A stretch of 64,000 nt of DNA from positions 577,704 to 641,703 of the forward strand of contig NZ_JBEDYP020000012.1 of the NCBI RefSeq assembly GCF_040117685.2, in the 5' to 3' direction. Numbering within the stretch: the stretch's first letter is position 1; each line of letters starts with the position of its first letter. This document shows positions 7,972 through 16,360 of this stretch, one piece after another. A program made the translations under genes and the position numbers. The notes beneath the pieces were generated by a model. That model saw nothing but the letters and a program-made list of their open reading frames with translations, had not been told where the DNA came from and searched no databases. Origin of the DNA: Gracilimonas sp040117685. GTDB taxonomy: Bacteria > Bacteroidota > Rhodothermia > Balneolales > Balneolaceae.

Positions 7972-9219
7972 TTAAAAATAAAGAATAGAGCCAAAACTCA
8001 CCCCGCTCTCCCGTTCTTCCTCATCCCAGATGTCATAAGTTAGGATTTCACCTTGTAACGTTGGGAATGCCTTCAGGAAGGAGAAAAGTGGAGGGTATCC
8101 GCAAATTCGGTAAGGGTCATATTCTTGGCTCATCAACTCAAGGATTTTATCCGGGTTACCTTCCGCTCCGAAGTCCAGAAAGTCTTCGTCGAAAGCCCGG
8201 ATATCTTCAAATAACTCTTTAGCTGGTTGTTCATCTCCGAATTTTTTACCGACGTGAGCCAAATCGCCGCTGATGCAAAAGAAGGTGTCTTCATCTTTGC
8301 CAAATAGTTTATTCATGAGTTGTGAAAACTGTTCAACCTGTTGACCCTGAAATCCATCGGCTTTATAAAACAGCTCTTCAAGACTTCCCACTACGATCGG
8401 CACAATTTTAAATTCATGATCCCAAAGGTGGTTCAACAGTAAAAGATGCAGTTCAATACTGTGTTCAATCCGGTGTGCCCGGTCTTTGAAGGTAATACCG
8501 TAATCTAACTCGTCATCGCGGACTTGATCCGCGATCTCCTGAATAGCCTCCCGGTCGGCTTCCACGGTTCCATTCACAAGTTCAAAATCCTTGTTCGAAA
8601 TAACGAACGGGTGTTCTTCATAAAGTTCAGGATATAAACCGGAGTAATGAGAAGTGGCCAATATCACTACTCGCTTGGGCGTAAGGTTTTTGATGGCTGA
8701 AAAGGCTTTTACGTAACTGTTCAGTCCAACCCTATAATCGATGTGGGGGGCATATAGGGCTTTGGCTGATTCCACAGCCTCAGTTGAAGGAAGTTTTTCA
8801 AAAGCTTCGTTCAGAAAGTGCTCCAGTTCTTCCGGGTCCTCAGGGTACGAGATCCCATAGGTGTTGGAGGAGTGTACATCAGACTGCTCATATTCAGCCT
8901 CTGTCTGTTGGGCATGTTCTTTAAAATAGGGGGAATGGAGCAGGGCCTTCTCATCCAAAAACTGAACGTATTCCAGTATCTGCTCTTTTGTGATCTGCTC
9001 ATCGCTGAACTCCAGGATATCTTCCACGCTTCGGCTGCCATCAAACAAAGAAAACAGTGATTGTGCAGAGTACGGAACGGCAAAATCGGAGTGCGCATAG
9101 CCCAGCTGATCCTGAAAATACAGGAAGGTTTCGCCATTCTGCTTTACGGGAATGATCTGTACATCATACCTTAACGGCGGAATGGGGTCGGTAAAAGAGT
9201 TGAAAAGTTTATTTCTCAC
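7972..9219 (-). CDS. Memo-family protein (AmmeMemoRadiSam system protein B) with N-terminal PqqD-like region
   Basis: 415 residues starting at GTG. Residues about 155-415 form a Memo domain: APHIDYR (His159), ATSHYSG (His191), AHRIEHSIELHLLLL and the CISGDLAHVG segment, the likely metal site. Residues about 15-100 resemble a PqqD-like winged domain that in radical-SAM systems presents a peptide. Memo proteins are related to extradiol dioxygenases and are often clustered with AMMECR1 and a radical SAM gene; neither partner is next to this gene. It converges with gldC across a 21 bp gap. Function is unknown. Confidence 0.8.
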   Translation of the reverse strand: MRNKLFNSFTDPIPPLRYDVQIIPVKQNGETFLYFQDQLGYAHSDFAVPYSAQSLFSLFDGSRSVEDILEFSDEQITKEQILEYVQFLDEKALLHSPYFKEHAQQTEAEYEQSDVHSSNTYGISYPEDPEELEHFLNEAFEKLPSTEAVESAKALYAPHIDYRVGLNSYVKAFSAIKNLTPKRVVILATSHYSGLYPELYEEHPFVISNKDFELVNGTVEADREAIQEIADQVRDDELDYGITFKDRAHRIEHSIELHLLLLNHLWDHEFKIVPIVVGSLEELFYKADGFQGQQVEQFSQLMNKLFGKDEDTFFCISGDLAHVGKKFGDEQPAKELFEDIRAFDEDFLDFGAEGNPDKILELMSQEYDPYRICGYPPLFSFLKAFPTLQGEILTYDIWDEEERESGVSFGSILYF

Positions 9220-9223
9220 GGTA

Positions 9224-9297
9224 ATGTTAAATGTTAAGTATAGAATGTTAAATTAGCTTTCTAAGCATATTTAACATTCAAACATTGAGAATTTAGA
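9224..9297. repeat. AT-rich imperfect inverted repeat
   Basis: The spacer upstream of the Memo gene holds AATGTTAAATGTTAA facing ATTTAACATTCAAACATT. It looks like a degenerate member of the same word family as the hairpins at 7473-7531 and 55004-55071. No promoter is evident in it. Confidence 0.45.
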
Positions 9298-9298
9298 A

Positions 9299-10003
9299 TT
9301 ATTCCTCTCTCATTTTCCGGCACTCACAATTCACGCCGTACTCTTTACACAAAGGATGATCCGGGGCTTCCGAAATGCGGGCTTTGCAGACATTACGTCC
9401 GTGATGGATCATCAGGTGCGAGAGGTCGGTCCAGTTTTCCCGGGGGAATAAGGCCATTAAATCCTTCTCGATTTTGTTGGTGTTCTTTTTCTCTTTGGTG
9501 AGGCCAAACCGGTTCGAAATTCGCTTCACGTGTGTGTCCACTACCACACCCACATTGATATTAAAAGCATTTCCCAAAACTACATTGGCTGTTTTTCGGG
9601 CCGCTCCGCGAAGCTTCAGCAGATCTTTCATGTTTTGAGGAACCTCGCCATCAAATTCTTTCACTAAAATCTGAGAAGTTTCCTTAAGTGACTTTGCCTT
9701 GTTTCGGTAGAAGCCTGTAGAGCGAACCAATTCTTCCAGTTCCTCAAGGGGAGCATCTTTCATGAGCTCCGGTGTAGGATAGGTTTCAAATAAAGCCGGA
9801 GTGGTTTTGTTCACCCGAACGTCGGTACACTGGGCACTCAGTATGGTGGCAATCAGCAGCTCAAAGGGATTGCGATGATTTAACTCACAATGGGGGTTCG
9901 GATAATGAACATATAGCTCTTTCAGAATTTCTTCCGCCCGCTCTTTCTGCTTTCTGGACTTTCTTGGAAGTTTGGGAAGTTTCGGTTCGTCTTTATTGGA
10001 CAT
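9299..10003 (-). CDS. nth: Endonuclease III (DNA glycosylase/AP lyase)
   Basis: A 234-residue HhH-GPD glycosylase. The catalytic pair is present: Lys137 in RKTANVVLG and Asp156 in VVDTHVKR. It removes oxidised pyrimidines from DNA and cuts the backbone by beta elimination. Two departures from the standard enzyme are visible. The helix-hairpin-helix reads LRGAARKT instead of LPGVGRKT. The four iron-sulfur cysteines (206, 219, 226, 228) are spaced x12, x6, x1 instead of the usual x6, x2, x5. The N-terminal 25 residues are highly basic. Confidence 0.9.
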   Translation of the reverse strand: MSNKDEPKLPKLPRKSRKQKERAEEILKELYVHYPNPHCELNHRNPFELLIATILSAQCTDVRVNKTTPALFETYPTPELMKDAPLEELEELVRSTGFYRNKAKSLKETSQILVKEFDGEVPQNMKDLLKLRGAARKTANVVLGNAFNINVGVVVDTHVKRISNRFGLTKEKKNTNKIEKDLMALFPRENWTDLSHLMIHHGRNVCKARISEAPDHPLCKEYGVNCECRKMREE

Positions 10004-10074
10004 GAATAGTTTTAATTCAATGATTATGTGAACGCCTCAAACATAAATAATCCATTACAGATAAGGAACCGTTC

Positions 10075-10204
10075 ATCTGGCGGTTGGACCGTCGAAAACA
10101 ACGAGATTCCCGCCTGCGCGGGAATGACTTTATGTAATGAATAATACACTACACGGGCGATCTAACCGTAGCTCAGTCATCCCTGCGGAGGCAGGGATCC
10201 AGAT
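10075..10204. repeat. Palindromic intergenic element with internal GC-rich hairpins
   Basis: Bounded by ATCTGG and CCAGAT. It carries two local hairpins: TTCCCGCCTGCGCGGGAA near 10109 and ATCCCTGCGGAGGCAGGGAT near 10179, each adjacent to a GTCAT/ATGAC end, so the halves can also pair with each other. It occupies the spacer between divergent nth and glyQS and has no coding capacity. It resembles dispersed REP/MITE-like repeats; mobility is inferred. Confidence 0.55.
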
Positions 10205-10276
10205 ATAAAATCAGGGGCCTTTCTCGAGTCATGGAAAATTCCCGGTTCAATATTCCACATTCGGTGTTCATATGCT

Positions 10277-10284
10277 TATCTTTG
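10277..10284 (+). promoter_or_regulatory. Candidate -7 element TATCTTTG for glyQS
   Basis: TATCTTTG matches the Bacteroidota TAnnTTTG -7 consensus 36 bp upstream of the chosen glyQS ATG. No well-placed TTG is seen about 20 bp further upstream, so support is partial. It argues that translation begins at 10321 rather than at the in-frame ATG at 10231. Confidence 0.45.
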
Positions 10285-10320
10285 GCGCTCACAAGATTTT
10301 TGAATTGCAAAAACACTCAC

Positions 10321-11778
10321 ATGTCGAATTTGGACAACCTCGATAAAATTGTATCACTGGCCAAAGCCCGTGGTTTCATCTTCCAATCATCGGAAATTTA
10401 TGGCGGACTTAGTGCCGTATATGATTACGGACCCCTCGGTGTAGAACTAAAGCGAAATATCCGTAATGCCTGGTGGAAGGAAATGACCCGTCGCCACGAC
10501 AATATTGTGGGAGTGGATGCCGCTATCTTTATGCACCCGAAAGTATGGGAAGCCAGTGGTCACGTAGGTGGATTTAATGATCCCATGATCGATGACAAAC
10601 AGTCCAAAAAACGTTACCGTGCCGATATGCTTATAGAGCAACATATCGAGAAGCTGCGCAGTGATGATAAGCACGAGGAAGCAAACGCCATTCAGGAAAA
10701 GCTGGATACCTGCGGTTCCCGAAAAAGCCTGACGGAAGACCTGCACGAAATCATCATGGAAAATGAAATTCGTGCTCCAGAATCGGGCGCTTTTGACTGG
10801 ACGGAAGTGCGTCAGTTCAATCTGATGTTTAAAACCCAGTTTGGGTCCACTTCTACCGAAGAAGATGGTGTTTATCTTCGCCCGGAGACTGCTCAGGGTA
10901 TTTTTGTGAACTATAAGAACGTAATGGATACCTCCAGAACCACCATTCCTTTTGGGATTGCCCAAACCGGAAAGGCGTTCAGGAATGAAGTAGTGGCCCG
11001 GCAGTTTGTTTTCCGCATGCGGGAATTTGAGCAGATGGAAATGCAATACTTCGTGAAACCGGGTACCGATGAAGAGGAATATGAGAAGTGGCTGGAGAAG
11101 CGGCTGGAGTGGCACAAGAAAATGGGGATTCGTAAAGAAAACCTGAGAACAGCTCCGCATCCGGAAGATAAACTTGCTCACTATGCCCGCGCTGCGGCCG
11201 ACATTCAGTACAAGTACCCAATCGGCTGGCAGGAAGTGGAGGGTATCCACAACCGTACAGACTTCGACTTAAAACAACACACTGAGCATTCCGGCAAAAA
11301 GCTGGATTACTACGACCAGAAAAACCAGGAGCGGTTTGTTCCTTATGTAATTGAGACATCCGTTGGTCTGGATCGACTGACACTCATGGTTCTTTGTGAT
11401 GCCTACCGTGAAGAAGAAGTGGATGGCGATTCCCGGACGGTACTCAAACTTAACCCGACCATTGCTCCAACACAGGTGGGTATTTTCCCGTTGATTAAGA
11501 AAGACAAGCTTCAGGATCTGGCGCATAAAATTGAAGAGGATCTTCGTGAGGAATTTTCAGTGCTGTATGATGAATCCGGATCCATCGGAAAACGGTACCG
11601 CCGTCAGGATGAAGCCGGAACTCCATTCTGTGTAACCGTCGATTTTGACGGAGTGGAATCAGAAGGTGAAGACACCGTGACTATCCGTTACCGTGATGAT
11701 ATGAGCCAGGATAGAGTGCCTGTTTCGAAATTAGCTGGGGTGATAAGGGACGGTATGAAAGACTGGAAACCGGAATAA
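10321..11778 (+). CDS. glyQS: Glycine-tRNA ligase, dimeric class II type
   Basis: A 485-residue class II synthetase of the alpha2 type (one chain, as in Thermus and eukaryotes, not the alpha2beta2 GlyQ/GlyS type). Motif 1 and 2 regions include FNLMFKTQFG and FRNEVVARQFVFRMREFEQMEMQYF-like sequence (split here as FRNEVVARQ and EFEQMEMQYF), motif 3 is SVGLDRLTL, and a C-terminal anticodon-binding domain covers roughly the last 100 residues. It charges tRNA-Gly. The frame is open 30 codons further upstream, but that extension is derived from intergenic repeat sequence and the family N-terminus starts at this ATG. A strong terminator follows. Confidence 0.96.
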   Translation: MSNLDNLDKIVSLAKARGFIFQSSEIYGGLSAVYDYGPLGVELKRNIRNAWWKEMTRRHDNIVGVDAAIFMHPKVWEASGHVGGFNDPMIDDKQSKKRYRADMLIEQHIEKLRSDDKHEEANAIQEKLDTCGSRKSLTEDLHEIIMENEIRAPESGAFDWTEVRQFNLMFKTQFGSTSTEEDGVYLRPETAQGIFVNYKNVMDTSRTTIPFGIAQTGKAFRNEVVARQFVFRMREFEQMEMQYFVKPGTDEEEYEKWLEKRLEWHKKMGIRKENLRTAPHPEDKLAHYARAAADIQYKYPIGWQEVEGIHNRTDFDLKQHTEHSGKKLDYYDQKNQERFVPYVIETSVGLDRLTLMVLCDAYREEEVDGDSRTVLKLNPTIAPTQVGIFPLIKKDKLQDLAHKIEEDLREEFSVLYDESGSIGKRYRRQDEAGTPFCVTVDFDGVESEGEDTVTIRYRDDMSQDRVPVSKLAGVIRDGMKDWKPE

Positions 11779-11808
11779 AACCTCACCGATAAACATTGTT
11801 AAAACGTA

Positions 11809-11838
11809 GAGCGGACAGACTGTCCGCTCTTTCTTTTT
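11809..11838 (+). terminator. Rho-independent terminator after glyQS
   Basis: AGAGCGGACA and TGTCCGCTCT form a 10 bp GC-rich stem with a 3-base loop followed by TTCTTTTT. It lies 30 bp after the glyQS stop, close to the convergent cotH-type gene. Confidence 0.85.
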
Positions 11839-11844
11839 AATGAG

Positions 11845-14841
11845 TTATTTCAACAAAATCATCTTCTTGGTTTCGGTGAACTTGCCGGCGGTTAATCGGT
11901 AAATATATACTCCACTCGGGAGGTTACGGGCATCGAATGTAAGCGTGTGTTCTCCGTTTTTCATGGGTTCTTTAACAAGCTTCTGTACCTCTTGCCCCAG
12001 CATGTTATACACACTGACCTCTACGGGGGAAGCTTTCGCCAGAGAGAAAGAAATGCGGGTAGTTGGATTAAACGGATTGGGATAGTTTTGATGTAAAGCA
12101 AAAGCTTTTGGAGCTACACCTTCCTCTTCGCTGCTGTTGATTATTCCATCATTAGAAGCAGAAGGGGTGCCGCCTGTTTCTTCGGAAGCCATCCAGCTTT
12201 CGGCTTTAGAGTTATCAAGCTCATAATCTTTTAAAGCCAGTGTGGCTCCATTCCCATCAGCTTCCAGCGGCCATGGTTCCTGGTCGTCATACTCAACAAA
12301 ATCGATCAAAGAATTATTGGGATTAAAAATCCGAACCTGATCTCCGCCGCCGCTCAATCCGAAATCGGCTTCTCCTTTCACGAATACAGCTTCCGGGTGC
12401 AGTTGTTTGAATGCAGCCGTGTCGTTAGTGATTACCAGGTAACCTCCGGAGGTGATAGAAGTGCCGTTTGGTATCACAAATTCGTGTTCATCGTCTTCAT
12501 CTTTATACACCCACCCGGATAGGTCGATAGTAGTTTCAGAATAATTATACAGTTCAATCCAGTCACCGGCATCAAAGTCGTCGCTTGGGTTGTAATTAAT
12601 CTCGTTGATGACAATTTCATCGTTAACAACCGGCTGGAATGCAGCTTCAATTTCTACGGACGTTACGCCAAGCTCAACAGTCAGTACATTGTTTTGACCG
12701 GCTTCCTCACCATCAACCAGCCAGTGCTCCAGCTCCAGTCCGGGTTCCGGTTTTGCCTCAAGGGTGATGGTAGTGCCTTCGAAATAAATTCCTGACCAAT
12801 CCTGAGTGGTTAAATCCGGAGTGATGGAGTTGAGTTGAATACTCCCTTCGAAAGTTTGGGCAAGATGTACACGAACGGTATCAATTTGCAGGGTATCCTG
12901 AATTTCAGCATAAATGAAACCGGGGTAGTCAAGTACATAGGGAACAGCCAATCCATAGTCATCTTCTTCCAGACCATAATAAAAATACTCCATACTGTAA
13001 TCGGTAGGGCCGCTGTTGTCATACCAGCCTTCATCCCAGCGTTCAATGTCGCGGGGCATTTCAGGGTCGATGGCCGTATCTATGGAATCGATCAGGCCAA
13101 TCATATACTCCGGCTCAAAAGCGGTATTCAGCATGTCAGCAAGGCGATTCAGGAAGATCTCACGGTAGGTGGGGTTTTGAATCATTCGTCCGATAAGCCA
13201 GAATCCCTCAGGGTCCTTTGCTAAATACTGAGTAAAAACCGGGATGTAGGTTCCGGGCTCGTTGTCAAAGTTTTTCCACCAGTCAAAATCATGCGAAATA
13301 AAATGCCACTTGCCATCTGCTGTCTGTGGTCTCCAATATCGCAGATTGTTGGGATCACCGTGAGAGCTGTACACCTGATAAATCCAGTGGTCGGTAAAGC
13401 TTTCCAGATCAATAAGGGAATCCGCCAGGGCAAAAAATTCGGCCTCGGTCAGTGTCTGATCCTGGAAAACATCCAGCAGGTCCTGGTAGGCATCATAAGT
13501 GCCGTCTTTCACTTCATCGTAATCTTTGATCATGTCGATGTCATCATAGCCATAACGGGACTCGACGAAATCATCGTTTTTGCGCTCTTGTAAATTATAG
13601 ATGCCCCAGTACTTGCCGTTGATGTATAACACAACCGGCTCGTAAGCCTGCATGGCATTTTTGTGCCCCCACTGTTTGTTGATGGTGTACATCATTTCAT
13701 TAAGCAGGCGGGAGCGTTCTTCAGCTCCGGCTCTCAACCCAAATCCATCGTAGGTGTCATAGTCGTTTTCCGGGAAAAGTTCATACTCCAGCTCATCAAT
13801 ACCATAGTCGGCGTTGTTATTGATGATAAACGACTTTTTAGGGAAAGCCCGGCTGAAGTTACCACCGATACTGGCACCTGCATCAAATTCAAATTCGACA
13901 GAGCCTCCGGGCTTCATGTATTCAATATGCACCGGGTATTCCCATTCTTCCCAAAAATTAGCTCCAAACCACGGATAGTCATCACTGGCTTCTGAAGAAT
14001 CTCCGATTACATACATTCCTTTATCGTAATCAAAAAGGCTGTCCGGCTCCATAACAAAAGATACGATAGGCAGGGTGTGCGAGTCTTCGAAGAAGTAGCT
14101 GTTGGTGGCAATTTCACTGGCCTCAAAACCGGGGGCAAAAGCGATGGCCCGGATCACAGAAGAGGAATCAACGGTTATCGGGTCTTCATATAACGGGGAG
14201 TTGGGAGTAGGAGCCGTTCCCCCAATTTCATACCGAATCTCTGCATTCTCAGTAGTCGTTGAAATGCCGATAACTTCCGAACCTGAATAAAAGCCCGATT
14301 CCAGAGAAAAAACCGGTTGTTCTGCTTGCTCTGCAATTTGACTGCCGTTATTGCTTGCTTCAGGTGTAGGGTTCAGGAATTTAAAAGTCCCGCTACCATC
14401 AGGCGTTCTTCCCCAGGCTATGTCTGTAGATTGCTCACCAAAAGACACAGAATCGATCAATGTTTGCCCGTCCGACTCAGTCAGGATCACGGATTCGCCA
14501 TCAGCGCTTAATTTCATGTCCACGTGTAAAGCACCCTGTTCCGTTTCTTTATCAAACCAAAGAATCAGAAACTCTCCGGGAGAAATGGTAGTGGTGGCAC
14601 TTTGCCCGGATGGAATTTGCCATTTGTCGAGCTGTGCAGGGTCATCAGATACATACATACCCGCAAGGTTGACAGAAACAGAACCGGCATTATAGAGCTC
14701 TACCCAATCGTCGTTATCACCGTTTTGGTCAGCATGAGAAGATGCGTTGGAAGCAACAATTTCATTGATTTTAATTTGGGCAAAAGCTGAGGTGCTTAAA
14801 ATGACCATAAAAAGCAGAGCAGCGGAAAAGAATTTTTTCAT
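11845..14841 (-). CDS. Secreted CotH-type protein with two lamin-tail domains and a type A C-terminal sorting domain
   Basis: About 998 residues from the ATG at 14841, which starts a clean signal peptide (MKKFFSAALLFMVILSTSAFAQ); an upstream in-frame ATG at 14916 adds 25 non-signal-like residues. Order: lamin-tail domain (about 22-150, INEIVASN, DWVELYN), a chitobiase-like beta region (about 185-265), a CotH kinase-like domain (about 265-590, YWGIYNLQERK, HFISHDFDWW), a beta segment, a second lamin-tail domain (INEINYNPSDD, GDWIELYN), and a sorting domain (NYPNPFNPTT ... KKMILLK). The sorting domain predicts export by a type IX system. CotH relatives are protein kinases in spore coats; activity here is unproven. 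Confidence 0.88.
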   Translation of the reverse strand: MKKFFSAALLFMVILSTSAFAQIKINEIVASNASSHADQNGDNDDWVELYNAGSVSVNLAGMYVSDDPAQLDKWQIPSGQSATTTISPGEFLILWFDKETEQGALHVDMKLSADGESVILTESDGQTLIDSVSFGEQSTDIAWGRTPDGSGTFKFLNPTPEASNNGSQIAEQAEQPVFSLESGFYSGSEVIGISTTTENAEIRYEIGGTAPTPNSPLYEDPITVDSSSVIRAIAFAPGFEASEIATNSYFFEDSHTLPIVSFVMEPDSLFDYDKGMYVIGDSSEASDDYPWFGANFWEEWEYPVHIEYMKPGGSVEFEFDAGASIGGNFSRAFPKKSFIINNNADYGIDELEYELFPENDYDTYDGFGLRAGAEERSRLLNEMMYTINKQWGHKNAMQAYEPVVLYINGKYWGIYNLQERKNDDFVESRYGYDDIDMIKDYDEVKDGTYDAYQDLLDVFQDQTLTEAEFFALADSLIDLESFTDHWIYQVYSSHGDPNNLRYWRPQTADGKWHFISHDFDWWKNFDNEPGTYIPVFTQYLAKDPEGFWLIGRMIQNPTYREIFLNRLADMLNTAFEPEYMIGLIDSIDTAIDPEMPRDIERWDEGWYDNSGPTDYSMEYFYYGLEEDDYGLAVPYVLDYPGFIYAEIQDTLQIDTVRVHLAQTFEGSIQLNSITPDLTTQDWSGIYFEGTTITLEAKPEPGLELEHWLVDGEEAGQNNVLTVELGVTSVEIEAAFQPVVNDEIVINEINYNPSDDFDAGDWIELYNYSETTIDLSGWVYKDEDDEHEFVIPNGTSITSGGYLVITNDTAAFKQLHPEAVFVKGEADFGLSGGGDQVRIFNPNNSLIDFVEYDDQEPWPLEADGNGATLALKDYELDNSKAESWMASEETGGTPSASNDGIINSSEEEGVAPKAFALHQNYPNPFNPTTRISFSLAKASPVEVSVYNMLGQEVQKLVKEPMKNGEHTLTFDARNLPSGVYIYRLTAGKFTETKKMILLK

Positions 14842-14959
14842 AGAATTGTTTTTGGGATGTATGCGGGCAATTATCGGCACATTGAAAATAAATATAAGGA
14901 ATAAGATGCGAGTCAACCCATTAGGAAAGCTTTAGTTTATAGAGACGGTTCAGGAAGGG

Positions 14960-15409
14960 TTATCGTTTAAACTCTACCCTTATCAGCCAGGTGTAGCGGG
15001 CATTTGTTTGTTGGCTAATTTGTCCCGGTTCAAATTCAGAATTTTGAATGGCTTTAATAACCGCTTCTTCACATCCGTATCCGATTCGCTGAATTATTTC
15101 AAAATTTGAAGTGCTGCCATCTTCATTTATGGTGAACAGAATACTTACCATCCCCTCAATATTGTTTTCAATAGCCTCACTAGGATACTCAATTCTATTT
15201 CTCAGTGCCCGGTTTCCGCCTTCAAGGACAGGAATGGAATGTACAATGACAGTTTGGGATGACTCTTTGGAAGAGTCCTGAGTTTCTGATGTTACGGATG
15301 AGGAAGGTCTGGAGATTGGAGAGGAGCCTTGATAATCAATAATTACCCTCGGTCCACAAGAAATAAGAAAGAATGATAAAGCAGTAAGTAAAAATAAGTA
15401 TCTGAACAT
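14960..15409 (-). CDS. Lipoprotein with TonB C-terminal-like domain
   Basis: 149 residues with lipobox FFLISC, a serine-rich linker (about 30-55), and a C-terminal TonB_C-like domain: IEYPSEAIENNIEGMVSILFTINEDG, a cysteine at GYGCEEAVIKAI and the terminal IRVEFKR strand. True TonB spans the inner membrane with a Pro-rich linker; this one is predicted lipidated instead, so an energy-transducer role is uncertain. It is 30 bp downstream of the TPR gene, likely the same transcript, and lies beside a TonB-dependent receptor cluster. Confidence 0.78.
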   Translation of the reverse strand: MFRYLFLLTALSFFLISCGPRVIIDYQGSSPISRPSSSVTSETQDSSKESSQTVIVHSIPVLEGGNRALRNRIEYPSEAIENNIEGMVSILFTINEDGSTSNFEIIQRIGYGCEEAVIKAIQNSEFEPGQISQQTNARYTWLIRVEFKR

Positions 15410-15439
15410 AATCGAAGAGGTGCTGAATTTTTGCAGATG

Positions 15440-16222
15440 CTACGAAAGTTTATCCAATAATTCTCGGGCTCGTTCTAAATTCCACCGGTCAATATCATTC
15501 CTTGGGGTGATTTGCACTATGTCTTTAAGTGTTTGAATGGCTTTGCTGTTTTCTCCGGCGCGTTCGTAATGGCGGGCCAAATCCAGTTTATAGCGCAAGG
15601 CTTGTTCAGGCTGAAGACGCATGGCTTTTTGCATGTATTCTACTGCTTTCTGGTTGGAGGCACCCTCCGGTAATCCGTTTGAAAACAAACCAGCCGCAAA
15701 TTGTCTGGCTGATCCCACATTCGCTATTTTGCTATGCCACAGCCCCAGCAAGTGCCAGGCAGGTGCGTATTCGGGCAGCAGCTCAACAGCCTTTTCAGCA
15801 TGTTTCTTCACGATATAGGATTTTTTAATGCGGGTTTGTGAATCGGAAAGATCAGAAATTCGACCGTTGGCTACGGCATACACAAAGTGGGAATAGCCCT
15901 TGTTGGGGTAGAGCTCCAGGGTTTTCTCAGCATAGGTTAAAGCCTTCTGATAATTCTCCATCATTTCTTTTTCGGAATCGTAGCGGTAACCTACCCGGGC
16001 ATAAATAAGGCTGGTGTGCCAAAGAGCTTCAAAGTTATTGGGCTCTGCTTTTAAAACATCCAGGTAGGCTGCGAGAGCTTGCTGCTCAAGGGATTGGTTA
16101 AAGTAAGAGTGAGCCGTTTTTAGAAGAGAGTCGGGATGAGTGTTTTGCTGAGCCTGAGTATAACCGAACGTAGCTGAAAGCACTAAAGAACATAAAAGAA
16201 AATAACGGTATGTATTTTTCAT
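15440..16222 (-). CDS. Exported TPR-repeat protein
   Basis: 260 residues from the ATG at 16222; this start opens a signal peptide (MKNTYRYFLLCSLVLSATFG, then YTQAQQ), whereas a start at 16342 would add 40 residues that do not look like a signal. The mature protein is made of tetratricopeptide repeats (ALAAYLDVLKAEPNNFEALWH, ALTYAEKTLELYPNKGYSHF-like units and later copies to the end), a protein-interaction scaffold. It probably sits in the periplasm. It is divergent from the DUF4249-like/receptor cluster and upstream of the TonB_C lipoprotein. Confidence 0.82.
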   Translation of the reverse strand: MKNTYRYFLLCSLVLSATFGYTQAQQNTHPDSLLKTAHSYFNQSLEQQALAAYLDVLKAEPNNFEALWHTSLIYARVGYRYDSEKEMMENYQKALTYAEKTLELYPNKGYSHFVYAVANGRISDLSDSQTRIKKSYIVKKHAEKAVELLPEYAPAWHLLGLWHSKIANVGSARQFAAGLFSNGLPEGASNQKAVEYMQKAMRLQPEQALRYKLDLARHYERAGENSKAIQTLKDIVQITPRNDIDRWNLERARELLDKLS

Positions 16223-16297
16223 AAATAGTTTTTGTCTTTCTACTGATTCCAGGGCAACAAGTTTCTCGGTTTTCAAACAAAGGAAATACTTGAAAAC

Positions 16298-16328
16298 TTG
16301 CCAGTTATCGGCTAAACAATTAGTATTG
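16298..16328 (+). promoter_or_regulatory. Candidate promoter of the first lipoprotein/receptor unit
   Basis: TTG at 16298-16300 and TAGTATTG at 16321-16328 are 20 bp apart, one mismatch from TAnnTTTG. Transcription would begin near 16335, which favours translation from the TTG at 16361. Confidence 0.4.
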
Positions 16329-16360
16329 CTGTGATCTTTCAAGTTCTAAATAAAACTACT

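Noticed and set aside
10231..10320. 30-codon N-terminal extension of glycyl-tRNA synthetase
   Set aside because: It reads through intergenic repeat-like sequence, contains a promoter-like TATCTTTG, and the family N-terminus begins at the ATG at 10321.
10447..11250. 267-codon open frame antisense to glyQS
   Set aside because: It lies wholly within a strongly conserved gene on the other strand and has no recognisable protein features.
14842..14916. 25-residue N-terminal extension of the CotH-type protein
   Set aside because: The ATG at 14841 begins a canonical signal peptide; the extension would bury it.
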